Both the position numbers and the translations under genes were made by a program. The notes under the pieces are model-generated. The model saw only the letters and a program-made list of their open reading frames with translations. It ran no database searches and was not told the origin of the DNA. Below, piece after piece: positions 20,237 to 30,443 of a DNA stretch of 64,000 nt. How positions within the stretch are numbered: position 1 is the stretch's first letter; the number at the start of each line of letters is the position of its first letter. The stretch is from Nostoc cf. commune SO-36 (lineage in GTDB: Bacteria > Cyanobacteriota > Cyanobacteriia > Cyanobacteriales > Nostocaceae): positions 4,285,001-4,349,000 of the forward strand of contig NZ_AP025732.1 in NCBI RefSeq assembly GCF_023734775.1, written 5' to 3'.

Positions 20237-20727
20237 ATGACATTTACACAAACTGGCGATCCAACTATTCGTGAGCATGTCCAAGCTTGGCAACAGTTGG
20301 ATGTGGATCAACAACTGGCTTTGTTTTGGTTCATTTACAAAGAATGGGTAAGTCGATTACACCGGCTGCTCCTGGTGCTAGCACTGTTTCACCAGAAATT
20401 GCGGAAGGTTTGTTTAATCAAGTTAAGGAATTATCTCACGAAGAACAATTACAAGTCCAGCGTGACTTGATTAATAAAGTGGATACCTTAATTTCTCGTG
20501 AATATGGTTCTTTGGGTGATACCACTAAGCTACTATTTTGGTATCGATTATCTCAAGGTATGGATGATGGTACTATCATTCCTGTACCTTCTGACTATCA
20601 ACTTCCCTCAGAATGTCAAGAGTTGTTTGGCAGAATTCAAGGATTAGAGTTTGAGCAACAAATTACTCTTTTCCGTGATTATGTTTCGCCAATGGGGGCA
20701 GAACCAAAAGCAGGTGCTGAAATTTAG
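20237..20727 (+). pseudogene. Helical carotenoid protein (OCP N-terminal domain homologue), frameshifted
   Basis: Residues 1-36 (VQAWQQLDVDQQLALFWFIYKE) are in one frame. The rest (MGKSITPAAPGAS, DTLISREYGSLGDTTKLLFWYRLSQGM, ELFGRIQGLEFEQQITLFRDYV) is in the next. At about 20342 AAAGAATGGG lacks one A; restoring it gives the family sequence YKEMGKSITPAAP. The sum of about 163 residues is normal for a helical carotenoid protein, which binds a ketocarotenoid and quenches singlet oxygen or phycobilisome excitation. A homologue starts at 63659. The homopolymer contraction suggests that the gene may be intact in reality. Confidence 0.8.
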
Positions 20728-20919
20728 CAATTTAGAACTGAGCTTTTCAACTTTTTAGACTGCTTAAAGCTGCCTATTTAGTCTCAAAATGACGATGGTA
20801 GCTATACCAACTTCATTCAGAATAAAAGCATTAATAAACACAGAGTAAGAACTAAAGCTCTTACTCTGTCATCATCCATATCTTAATGCTATTCACTTTA
20901 GATCCTAATTTCTATATGC

Positions 20920-21000
20920 AAATTAAAAAGTGCCTGGGAGTGTTGCCGTGTTTCCACCCCAGGCACTTTTTATTCTTAACTTGCTCCTCACACACAAATA
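20920..21000 (-). ncRNA. Yfr2-like small RNA, copy 1
   Basis: A hairpin with a 14-bp stem (AAAAAGTGCCTGGG/CCCAGGCACTTTTT at 20925-20971) encloses, on the minus strand, a loop with the motif TGGAAACA. It is preceded by GTGTGTGAGGAGCAAG and followed by a T run. The GGAAACA loop on a terminator-like hairpin is the hallmark of the cyanobacterial Yfr2 (cyano-1) RNA family. Copy 2 lies just upstream and preserves the motif with compensating stem changes. The stem is A/T symmetrical, so the strand is an inference from the loop motif. Confidence 0.55.
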
Positions 21001-21082
21001 TAAAGTATCACTACTTTCATCAGATCGCAAGTATACTGAGTGACACTTTTAAAATCGCACAAGGAATCTAATTTCTATATGC

Positions 21083-21160
21083 AAATTAAAAAGCGCTTGG
21101 GAGTGTTGCCGTGTTTCCACCCCAGGCGCTTTTTATTCTTAACTTGCTCCTCACACACGA
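21083..21160 (-). ncRNA. Yfr2-like small RNA, copy 2
   Basis: The same layout as copy 1 with stem AAAAAGCGC.TGGG/CCCAGGCGCTTTTT (21088-21134). Two stem positions differ from copy 1 as a compensated pair (GTGCC to GCGC on both arms), while the loop TGGAAACACGGCAACACT is identical. This covariation supports selection for the RNA fold. The shared upstream string TAGTGATA on the minus strand may belong to a common promoter. Confidence 0.55.
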
Positions 21161-21240
21161 CTAAAACATATCACTAATTCAATCAAAAGGCAAGTGAGGT
21201 ATGTGACACTTTCTAAACTGCACACCCTGCGGTCAATAAT

Positions 21241-22761
21241 TTAGTGTAAAAAGTGACGTACACCAGTTAAGACCATCAGCAAACCTAGTTCGTTAGCAGC
21301 TCTGATTGAATCTTTATCGCGTACACTTCCCCCTGGTTGGACGATGGCTGTAATTCCTGCTGCTGCGGCTATTTTCACAGAATCATCAAAGGGGAAGAAT
21401 CCATCGCTGGCTAGAATTGCACCTTTGGCTTTTTCTCCAGCTTGTTCTAGGACTATTTTAACTGAGCCGACGCGGTTCATTTGACCAGCGCCTACTCCTA
21501 GTGTAGTGCGATCGCTAGTTACAACAATGGCATTAGATTTAACGTGTTTGCAAACTTTCCACGCAAACAGCAATTCGGCTAATTCGCTGTCGGTGGGTTG
21601 ACGTTCAGTCACAACTTGCCATTGACTAGTGTCTGCAATTATATCATCGCTAGCTTGGACAAGAAAACCACCTGCGATCGCTTTCACTGTATCTTTAGGG
21701 CCACTGCTCAAATCTGCTAGAGTTAAAACCCGGACGTTAGATTTCTTTGCCAGAATTTCTTGAGCATCCGCTTCACAACTCGGTGCAACCACACATTCTA
21801 AAAATGTTTTGGTTAACTCGCTTGCTGTATCATTATCAATCGGACGATTGAGAGCAACAATGCCACCAAAGGCAGAAACAGAATCAGCATTGAAAGCTTT
21901 TTGATATGCTTCCACAATCGTGTTGCCTAGTGCCGTACCACACGGATTTGTATGTTTGATAATTGTAGCTGCTGGAGTATCAGTAAATTCAGCAATAATT
22001 CGGCGTGCTGCTTCTAAATCAACTAAGTTATTGTAACTAAGTTCTTTGCCTTGGAGTTTCGTTGCGGCTGTCCATCCTGTTGGAGTAGTACCAGTTTGAT
22101 ACCAAGTGGCGGGTTGATGTGGATTTTCGCCGTAACGCAGAGATTGTAATTGTGTGCCGCTAAGGGTGTATTGCTGTGCTTCTGCGAGGTAAGATGCGAT
22201 CGCTTGATCATAACTAGCAGTGTGCGAAAATCCTTTTAATGCCGCCTTTTGCCGAAACTCTAGGGATGCTACGCCGTTATTTTGGCGCAATTCCTCCAAA
22301 TACTCGTCATACTGTGCTGGATCGCATAATACAGCGAGATGGGCGAAGTTTTTCGATGATGCCCGTAGCATTGCTGGGCCACCGATATCAATTTGCTCAA
22401 CAGCTTCTAATAATGTTACCCCTGATTTAGCGATCGTTTCCTCAAAAGGATATAGATTCACCACCACTAAATCAATCGGGCGAATTTGGTTATTTTCTAA
22501 ATCTGTAATATCTTGCGAAACATCTCGCCGCGCCAAAATTCCGCCATGAATTCGGGGATGCAGGGTTTTGACTCGACCACCTAAAATTTCTGGTGAGCCT
22601 GTATAATCTGCAACTTTCGTAACAGGGAGTCCCGCATCTTTGAGTGCTTGGGCTGTTCCCCCACTGCTGATTAAATCAAAGTCAAATTCTTCAACCAAGC
22701 TACGGGCTAGGTCAATTAAACCAGTTTTGTTAGATACACTCAGCAGGGCTAGACGCGCCAT
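21241..22761 (-). CDS. purH: Bifunctional AICAR transformylase / IMP cyclohydrolase
   Basis: 506 residues, full length. The N-terminal methylglyoxal-synthase-like cyclohydrolase domain (residues 1-195) includes LLSVSNKTGLIDLARSL, SSGGTA, GRVKTLHPRIHGG and VNLYPFE. The transformylase domain carries SLRYGENPHQ, IIKHTNPCG, SAFGGIVALNRP, VTSDRTTLGVGAGQ and DGFFPFDDSV. It carries out the last two steps of IMP synthesis in the cytosol. Monocistronic here; the two Yfr2-like RNAs lie just beyond its 3' end. Confidence 0.97.
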   Translation of the reverse strand: MARLALLSVSNKTGLIDLARSLVEEFDFDLISSGGTAQALKDAGLPVTKVADYTGSPEILGGRVKTLHPRIHGGILARRDVSQDITDLENNQIRPIDLVVVNLYPFEETIAKSGVTLLEAVEQIDIGGPAMLRASSKNFAHLAVLCDPAQYDEYLEELRQNNGVASLEFRQKAALKGFSHTASYDQAIASYLAEAQQYTLSGTQLQSLRYGENPHQPATWYQTGTTPTGWTAATKLQGKELSYNNLVDLEAARRIIAEFTDTPAATIIKHTNPCGTALGNTIVEAYQKAFNADSVSAFGGIVALNRPIDNDTASELTKTFLECVVAPSCEADAQEILAKKSNVRVLTLADLSSGPKDTVKAIAGGFLVQASDDIIADTSQWQVVTERQPTDSELAELLFAWKVCKHVKSNAIVVTSDRTTLGVGAGQMNRVGSVKIVLEQAGEKAKGAILASDGFFPFDDSVKIAAAAGITAIVQPGGSVRDKDSIRAANELGLLMVLTGVRHFLH

Positions 22762-22985
22762 TGATCAATTCCTTAAAATTAGGCTAGAAGCGAAGGATCT
22801 CAAGTTTTGCATAAGCCTTGGTTCACTTCAAGACTTTTAAGAATCATTCTGAGATACGGTAGTAACGTGACAACAACAGGAGGCGGACAGGTTCTCCGTA
22901 ACTCACTGACACAATCAAAAAGGATATTGTTAAATCAGTGAACAGTAATCAGTTATTTGAAACTGATTACTGAGTTTTGGGCAAA

Positions 22986-25900
22986 CTATGCTTGCAACAG
23001 AAAATCTGATGCCGTGAGAGTTGGCGCACCAGTTAAAGTTGCAAATAGGCCACCACTGCCAAAACCAGCCGCGCTGCCATTTTGATTGTAAAATAACTCT
23101 CCACTCACAGCATCGTAGACAATTTTCGCTGTGCTAGTCCCCGCTAAATTTGTGACTTGAAAATCACTCTGATAACTGAAACCTGTTCCCGTAGCAGAAG
23201 TAATTGCACTAAAGGTAGTTTTATCTAGTAAAATCTTATCACCTTGAGAACTGTTGAAGTCAGTAATAGCATCAATTCCAACAACAGTGGTAGAAAACTC
23301 CGCATTGGTGTTGTAAAGGAATTTGTCAGCACCTACACCACCAATAAGAATATCATTGCCATTGCCACCCACAAGATTATCATTACCTTCAGAACCGATG
23401 AGAACATCATCGCCCGACTCACCCCGCAATAGGTCATCACCACTATTACCATTAATGATGTCATTACCCCCTTGACCATTAATTACATCATTGGAGTTGT
23501 CAAAACCCGCGACATTATTGTTAAGCTCATTCAGAAAGGTGACGGTGTTCTTGTTAAACAGATTAGTTTGAGTAGAGTTGGCATTGAAGACATCAAAAGT
23601 GTCAGTTACATTAGTCTGCTCATCAAAGAGGATATTACCGATAGCTGGACGTGAACCCTTTCCTGGCAGATTATCCAAGTTTTCTAATTGGAAGTTTTGC
23701 AAGGTAACTTTGGTAGAAGCTGTATCGAAAAAGGTGAGTTCTAAGTTATTACCATTTTGAGTAAGTTGAAGATTTCGGGCAGTTAAACTACTACCGATAA
23801 ATTGCAACGTATCCAATTGACTAATCACCGTTGTTGATGGATTTGAACCAATACCAGTACCAGCAAAATCGGTGATGGTGTCATTGCCATCGCCAAGTCC
23901 CAAGACAAAGGTATCATTGCCATTGCCACCGGAGATGGTATCGTAGCCCCCATTGCCGGCAATGGTGTCATTGCCATTGCCACCAGAGATGTTATCGTTG
24001 CCGTCACCCGCAGAGATGTTATCGTCGCCATTATTCCCAGTGATGTTAGCACCAACAGCGATCGCAACTCTAGCAGTACTAGTCAGACTACCATCGCTGA
24101 TGGTGTAATTAAAATTGGCATCACCACTAAACCCATTAATTGGGGTAAAGACGATGAAATCATCTGTCGAGTTGTCCTGAGTGCCGTTATCATTCAGTAC
24201 AGCAGTACCGTTGGTTGCACTGCTAACCCCAGTAATGCTGAGGTTATTGCGATCGATGTCAGTATCATTAGCTAACAGATCGCTAGCTGGGATACTTAGT
24301 GCAGTATTGAAACCAGTAGTCAAACTATCATTAGCTGCCACGGGTGCATCGTTGACGGGCTTGACATTAAGGTTGAAAGTATTGGTAGTGCTACCGCCAT
24401 TGCCGTCAGCGACAGTGAAAGTGAAGCTATCAGTGCCGCTAAAGTTGGCATTGGGGGTGTAGATGAAGAAGTCGTCGCTTGGGTTGTCTGGAGTGTTATT
24501 GTCGTTAAGTGTCAGTATGCCGTTGCTGGGGTTAGCGAAATCACTAATAGTTAAGGTATCACCATTCATATCTGTATACCTACGTATGATATTGCTAGCA
24601 AATATGTTAACGGAGGTATCTTCATTAGTGGCTGCCGCAGTCTGAAAGCCAAACACCACATAGCTCTCACCTGCATAAGGCTGACCGTTGGGGTCGGCAT
24701 CTCTTGCCCCAATAATCAGGTCATCGAAGCCGTCGCCGTTAACATCCCCCGCATTGCTGACAGAACTGCCTGAGACGTCACCCACATCAATGCCGTTAAT
24801 CACAAAGCCGTTGCTGCCGTTGAGGGTTGAGAGGTTAAATTGGGCATCAAAGTCACTATTGCTGCCAAACACCACGTAGCTTGACCCTGCACGAAACTGA
24901 CCGTTGGGGGAGGCACCATATGCCCCAATAATCAGGTCATCAAAGCCGTCGCCGTTAACATCCCCCGCACTGCTGACAGAAGTGCCTGATCTGTCATCGC
25001 TATTAATGCCGTTAATCACAAAGCCGTTACTGCCGTTGAGGGTTGAGAGGTTGAATTGGGCATCAAAGCCACTATTGCTGCCAAACACCACGTAGCTTGA
25101 CCCTGCATAACTCTGACCGTTGGGGTCGGCACGATCTCCCCCAATAATCAGGTCATCGAAGCCGTCGCCGTTAACATCCCCCGCACTGCTGACAGAACTG
25201 TCTGAGAAGTCACCGTTAATCACAAAGCCGTTGCTGCCATCCAGAGATGAGAGGTTGAATTGGGCATCAAAGCCACTATTGCTGCCAAACACCACGTAGC
25301 TTGACCCTGAGCTTGCCGCGAGGATAATCAGGTCATCAAAGCCGTCGCCGTTAACATCCCCCGCACTGCTGACAGAACGGCCTGAGTAGTCACTCACATC
25401 AATGCCGTTAATCACAAAGCCGTTGCTGCCATTCAGAGAGGAAAGATTGAATTGGGCATCAAAGTCACTATTGGTGCCAAACACCACGTAGCTTGAACCT
25501 GCATTATTTTGACCATTGGGGTCGGCACGATCTGCCCCAATAATCAGGTCATCGAAGCCGTCGCCGTTAACATCCCCCGCACTGCTGACAGAACCGCCTG
25601 AGAAGTCACGCTCATTAATACCGTTAATCACAAAGCCGTTGCTGCCATTCAGGGAGGAAAGATTGAATTGGGCATCAAAGCCACTATTGCTGCCAAACAC
25701 CACGTAGCTTGACCCTGCATAACGCTGACCGTTGGGGGAAACACCTGTTGCCCCGACAATCAGGTCATCGAAGCCGTCGCCGTTAACATCCCCCGCACTG
25801 CTGACAGAACTGCCTAAGTTGTCACGCTCATCAATGCCGTTAATCACAAAGCCGTTGCTGCCATTCAGGGACGAGAGGTTAAATTGGGCACCAAAGCCAC

Positions 25901-27966
25901 TATTGCTACCAAACACCACGTAGCTTGACCCTGCATAACGCTGACCGTTGGGGGAGGCACCTGATGTCTCAATAATCAGGTCATCGAAGCCGTCGCCATT
26001 AACATCCCCCACATTGCTGACAGAACGACCTGACGAGTCACGCTCATTAATGCCGTTAATCACAAAGCCGTTGCTGCCATCCAAAGATGAGAGGTTAAAT
26101 GAAGTAAACTGAGGTGCTTCATTGACTCCATTAATGGTCAAGTTGACGCTAGCTGTGTTACTCAAGCTGCCATTGTTAGTGGTGTATGTAAAGCTGTCAG
26201 TGCCGCTTTCACCGACAGTCAAAACTTCAAATGAAGCATTCGGGTCATAGGTCAAGCTGCCATTAGCATTAAGGGTAACTAAGGCCCCAGAACTCAGGGT
26301 AATGGCAGTGCCAACAACAACTGTATTACCATTGACAGCCGACACCGTTAGGAAGTTGCTGTCGTTAGCTAATATCTCTATGTTAACGGCAGTGTCTTCG
26401 TCGGTGCTAACCGTGTCGTTAACCGCGACAGGAGGTTTATTAGTAGGTGTAGGTGATGCAAAACCAAAGACCACGTAGCTTGACCCTGCTCTAGACTGAC
26501 CGTTGGGGTCGGCACCAGTTGCCCCAATAATCAGGTCATCGAAGCCGTCGCTGTTGATATCTCCCGCACTGCTGACAGAACCGCCTGAGTAGTCACCGGG
26601 AGCAATGCCGTTAATGACAAAACCCTCGCTGCCATCCAGAGATGAGAGGTTGAATGGGGTGCCAAAACCACTGCTACGACCAAACAACACGTAGCTTGAC
26701 CCTGCACGAAACTGACCGTTGGGGGAGGCAGCGCTTGCCGTGATAATCAGGTCATCGAAGCCGTCGCCGTTGATATCTCCCGCACTGCTGACAGAACTGC
26801 CTAAGCTGTCATCTGCATCACTGCCGCTAATCACAAAGCCATTGCTGCCATTCAGGGACGAGAGGTTAAATTGGGCACCAAAGCCACTATTGCTGCCAAA
26901 CACCACGTAGCTTGACGCTGCACCAAACTGATCTTCGGAGTCGGTAATTTTTGCCGCTAGAATCAGGTCATCGAAGCCGTCGCCATTGATATCTCCCGCA
27001 GTGTTGACTAAAAAACCTGAGTAACCCACACTGCCGTTAATTACAAAGCCGTTGCTGCCATTCAGAGATGAGAGGTTGAATTGAGCATCAAAGCCACTAT
27101 TGCTACCAAACACCACGTAGCTCTCCTCTGAATTACGCTGATACTGATTGTAGAATTCAAAATATCTTGTCCCGATAATCAGGTCATCGATGCCGTCGCC
27201 GTTGATATCGCCTGCACTGCTGACAGAAGTGCCTGAGTAGTCATCTACATTAATGCCGTTAATCACAAAGCCGTTGCTGCCATTCAGAGATGAGAGATTG
27301 AATTGGGCACCAAAGCCACTATTGCTGCCAAACACCACGTATGCTCTCACCCTGCATTATTTTGACCGTTGGGGTCGGCATCTCTTGCCGCGATAATCAG
27401 GTCATCTATGCCGTCGCCGTTAATATCCCCGCACTGCTGACTGGAAAACCTGAGTAGTCATCTACATTAATGCCGTTAATCACAAAGCCGTTGCTGCCAT
27501 CCAGAGATGAGAGGTTGAATTGGGCCCCAAAACCACTATTGTTGCCAAACACCACGTAGCTCTCACCTACATTATTTTGACCGTTGGGGTCGGCACCATT
27601 TGCCCCAATAATCAGGTCATCGAAGCCGTCGCCGTTGATATCCCCCACACTGCTGACAGAAACGCCTGAGAAGTCACGCTCATCAATGCCGTTAATCACA
27701 AAGCCGTTGCTGCCATCCAGAGATGAGAGGTTAAATTGGACACCAAAGCCACTATTGCGACCAAACACCACGTAGCTCTCACCTGCATAAAGCCGACCGT
27801 TGGGGTCGGCATTGGGTGCCCCGATAATCAGGTCATCGATGCCGTCGCCGTTAATATCCCTCGCACTGCTGACTGAGAAACCTGAATAGTCACTCGCATC
27901 AATACCGTTAATCACGAAGCCGTTGCTGCCGTTAAGCTCAGATAGATTTAAAACTGCATTAGCCAT
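22986..27966 (-). pseudogene. Giant FG-GAP / cadherin-like / RTX repeat protein, frameshifted near its 5' end
   Basis: About 1650 residues in order: some four to seven FG-GAP repeats of about 72 residues (GSNGFVING, SSAGDINGDGFDDLIIG, AGSSYVVFG), a cadherin/VCBS-like domain (NKPPVAVNDTVSTDEDTAVN), seven more FG-GAP repeats, two more such domains (KPVNDAPVAANDS), and two blocks of RTX nonapeptides (GGNGNDTIAGNGG, GSEGNDNLVGGNGND). The family C-terminus follows. There is no signal peptide; C-terminal RTX repeats indicate type I secretion and calcium binding. At about 27430 four C stand where other repeats have five. Two inserted bases at about 27345 shift the frame again, so residues 187 onward are in another frame. 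Near-identical 216-base DNA repeats could also cause assembly error. Confidence 0.8.
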
Positions 27967-28029
27967 TGTTGTTGATTCTCTTTCGTTGTGTTGTTTGTCA
28001 TCTGTAGAGAGGTGAAATTATCATGTCTT

Positions 28030-29091
28030 TCATCCCATCGTCACCATCCGCCGAATTTCATCACTCTTAAAGCCGATCGCCATTGGACGACGCACCCCCG
28101 GTAGTGCCACCACATCGTATAATTCCAGTACTGCCCCCTCTATTCGCAAAGAATGCACAATATCCCCGCTTTTCAGGTCAATCACCAGTAACCCACAGCG
28201 AGGTTCAGCATTTTTCTGAAACAATTTCTCGTCTAAAGGCAACCCACTAAAAGTCTTGTTGTGCCTGGGCTGAGAAACTCCGACGATCGCAAAATCACCA
28301 TGAAATGCACAACCGCGCATATATCCCGGACAAAAAGCCACAGGTTCAAAACTGCCCCGTTCTAAATCTAGGTAGCCAAAATCTCCAGTCCCAGAGTTGA
28401 GTAACCACAGTTTCTCTTTATACCACCGAGGAGAATGGGGCATGGAAAGTCCTGTGATCAGTATCTCGTTACTTTCGACATCAATGACGCAACCACCATC
28501 AGCTCGCCTATCCCGCCATCCTTCTGCCACATCCGACTGACTCACAGCAGTGACGTATCTGGGTTGACCATCTCGCAGTGCTAACCCGTTAAGGTGACAC
28601 CTGTCTTCTGCTGCCAATTTACTAATAAACGGCGGTTGCCACAGGGGTATGAAACTGTGCGTTTGACTGACTCTAGCTAAACAGCTAAATAGGGTATTGA
28701 CAAATACTAAATTCTGTGTATCGCTATCTGCTTGAGAATTACTCAGGGCGATATCGTGGATATCTAAGTCTCCAGTCACATAACTCACCTGCGGCAAATA
28801 CACAGCATCATAGTTGCTATGGATTTGTCCCGGTTGTAGAATGTTTTCAAAACGCCACAGTTGATATAGCGAACTCATATACAAGCTGCTACCTTGGGCA
28901 TACAATCCCATGCAACGCTCAAAGGTGCGCTCGAATACTGATAGTTTGCCGCTAGATTGCAAGCCGATGAAAAATAATTTACCTGCTTGATAGGTGGTAA
29001 ACGCCAAACTCAGATTTTGCTCGAACAGCCACGGAGTGAACTGGCGGGAAGCATTCAACTCCAAGGAAGCAGCTACAGGATTTTGATTCAT
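28030..29091 (-). CDS. TIGR03032 family protein
   Basis: 353 residues. Family hallmarks: WLFEQNLSLAFTTYQAGKL, FERCMGLYAQGSSLYMSSLYQLWRFEN, DIHDIALSN, CHLNGLALRDGQPRYVTA, SMPHSPRWYKEKLWLLNSGTG and FCPGYMRGCAFHGDFAIVG. A beta-propeller-like domain of unknown function. TGAGGAAA gives a clear ribosome binding site. It lies just upstream of the giant FG-GAP gene on the same strand, so the two may be co-transcribed and work together at the cell surface. Confidence 0.85.
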   Translation of the reverse strand: MNQNPVAASLELNASRQFTPWLFEQNLSLAFTTYQAGKLFFIGLQSSGKLSVFERTFERCMGLYAQGSSLYMSSLYQLWRFENILQPGQIHSNYDAVYLPQVSYVTGDLDIHDIALSNSQADSDTQNLVFVNTLFSCLARVSQTHSFIPLWQPPFISKLAAEDRCHLNGLALRDGQPRYVTAVSQSDVAEGWRDRRADGGCVIDVESNEILITGLSMPHSPRWYKEKLWLLNSGTGDFGYLDLERGSFEPVAFCPGYMRGCAFHGDFAIVGVSQPRHNKTFSGLPLDEKLFQKNAEPRCGLLVIDLKSGDIVHSLRIEGAVLELYDVVALPGVRRPMAIGFKSDEIRRMVTMG

Positions 29092-29263
29092 TTTTTTTCC
29101 TCAGTATGAAAGTTTATAATTGTTAGCTCCTCCTTCCTTGTTCCCTATTATCACTGAAGCAAGGTCATGTAAAGTTATTTACTGAATACTCATAAGTCAA
29201 TTTTTGTATCTTTGGGCAAGCAGATAGAATCTATTAAAAAAGTAGAATTTTAGGAGTAAACCT

Positions 29264-29884
29264 CTGTCTTTACAAGCTATCACCGTTAAAAAAGAAGCCA
29301 CTCAACCCCCCGCAGGCTTAATTGTCACTTTGCATGGTTGGGGAGCTAATGCTGAAGATGTAGCGTCTTTGTTACCCTTGCTCAACTTACCTGATTACCA
29401 ATTTGTATTACCCAACGCACCTTACCCTTATCCCTATTCCCCAGTAGGGAGGGCATGGTATGACCTACGGGTGGAGAATATGTATCAAGGATTGGCAGAA
29501 AGTCGGCAACTGCTAATAGATTTTTTGCAATCTTTAGAAAGTACCACTGGTGTACCTTTGTCACGCACCATTTTAAGCGGATTTTCTCAAGGCGGGGCAA
29601 TGACTTTAGATGTCGGCTCAAAATTGCCCTTAGCAGGTTTAGTTGTTATGAGTGGGTATTTACATCCTGATGCAGTAACGGCAGATCAAAAAGGGATTCC
29701 GCCGACTTTAATCAGCCACGGGAGGTATGATGAAGTTGTGCCTCTACAAGCTGCTTTGAAGGCAAGAGAAACTCTAAAGTCTCTAAAAGTGGCGGTAGAA
29801 TACCACGAATTTGATATGGGGCATGAAATAAATCCACAAACGTTAGAGGTGCTACGAAATTTCGTTGTAAATACAATTGGTTAG
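29264..29884 (+). CDS. Carboxylesterase/phospholipase-like alpha/beta hydrolase
   Basis: About 207 residues. Oxyanion loop VTLHGWGAN, nucleophile elbow SGFSQGGAM, acid loop SHGRYDEVVP and catalytic histidine in FDMGHEI, as in the YpfH/carboxylesterase family. No ATG, GTG or TTG gives the full N-terminus. The frame reads upstream from 29330 through LSLQAITVKKEATQPPAGL to a CTG at 29264 that has AGGAG seven bases upstream, so a CTG start is proposed. A shorter TTG start at 29330 would remove the first strand. Confidence 0.75.
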   Translation: MSLQAITVKKEATQPPAGLIVTLHGWGANAEDVASLLPLLNLPDYQFVLPNAPYPYPYSPVGRAWYDLRVENMYQGLAESRQLLIDFLQSLESTTGVPLSRTILSGFSQGGAMTLDVGSKLPLAGLVVMSGYLHPDAVTADQKGIPPTLISHGRYDEVVPLQAALKARETLKSLKVAVEYHEFDMGHEINPQTLEVLRNFVVNTIG

Positions 29885-30038
29885 TCAGGATTACGAATTT
29901 TTTATAAATTCTGGTACAAATTCTGACAATTTTCACGAAATCAATGCCTTCTAATGAGTAATATATATTGGGTGGCTGCGTTCAGTGCAACTTAACCCAT
30001 GCTGAAGGCGAGTGCTGCATAAGGGAGGGGCGAGCATT

Positions 30039-30251
30039 ATGACAACTCTAAGCATTTCCAGGAAAGAAATTGCTGCATGACTGTGGCAGAAGTAGAAGAA
30101 CTAGCAACACGTCTGGAGCTAGATAATTATAGTAATGCTTTTGAGGGGTTTAAATGATTGGCATTTATTGCGAGCGATCGCATTTCAGCGCCCAGAGTTA
30201 GTTGAACCCTATATCTACCTCTTAGACTTGGAACCTTACGATGAAGCGTAA
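30039..30251 (+). pseudogene. DUF2555 family protein, frameshifted
   Basis: About 71 residues, the family length. The pieces MTTLSISRKEIAA, then MTVAEVEELATRLELDNYSN, then NDWHLLRAIAFQRPELVEPY and LLDLEPYDEA are in consecutive frames. They are split by a missing base at about 30075 and an extra G at about 30150 (GGGG for GGG). GGGAGGGG precedes the ATG. DUF2555 proteins are small cyanobacterial proteins of unknown function. The indels are compensating and homopolymer-like, so the gene may be intact. The rest of 29885-30443 shows only repeats. Confidence 0.6.
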
Positions 30252-30443
30252 TAATTTTGGATTTTAAATTTTAGATTTTAGATTGGGGTCAACTGGCTAA
30301 AATCGAAGATTATCACGGTTAATGTATTACCTGGTTGCTCCGAGACTTCTAATGCCATTACCACTTAATCCAAAATCCAAAATCCGTCTTGAAAAGTTTG
30401 CTACGGAGGGAAACCCTCCTTACAACTTTTCGCAAAATCCAAA

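Noticed and set aside
20900..21160. Yfr1 RNA, suggested by CTCCTCACAC on the plus strand
   Set aside because: Yfr1 has this motif unpaired between two hairpins with a terminator behind it. Here the only hairpin precedes the motif and its minus-strand loop fits Yfr2 better.
23825..27775. Series of short frames opposite the FG-GAP gene with repeated sequence
   Set aside because: They are antisense shadows of the 216-base repeats and their similarity only mirrors the coding strand.
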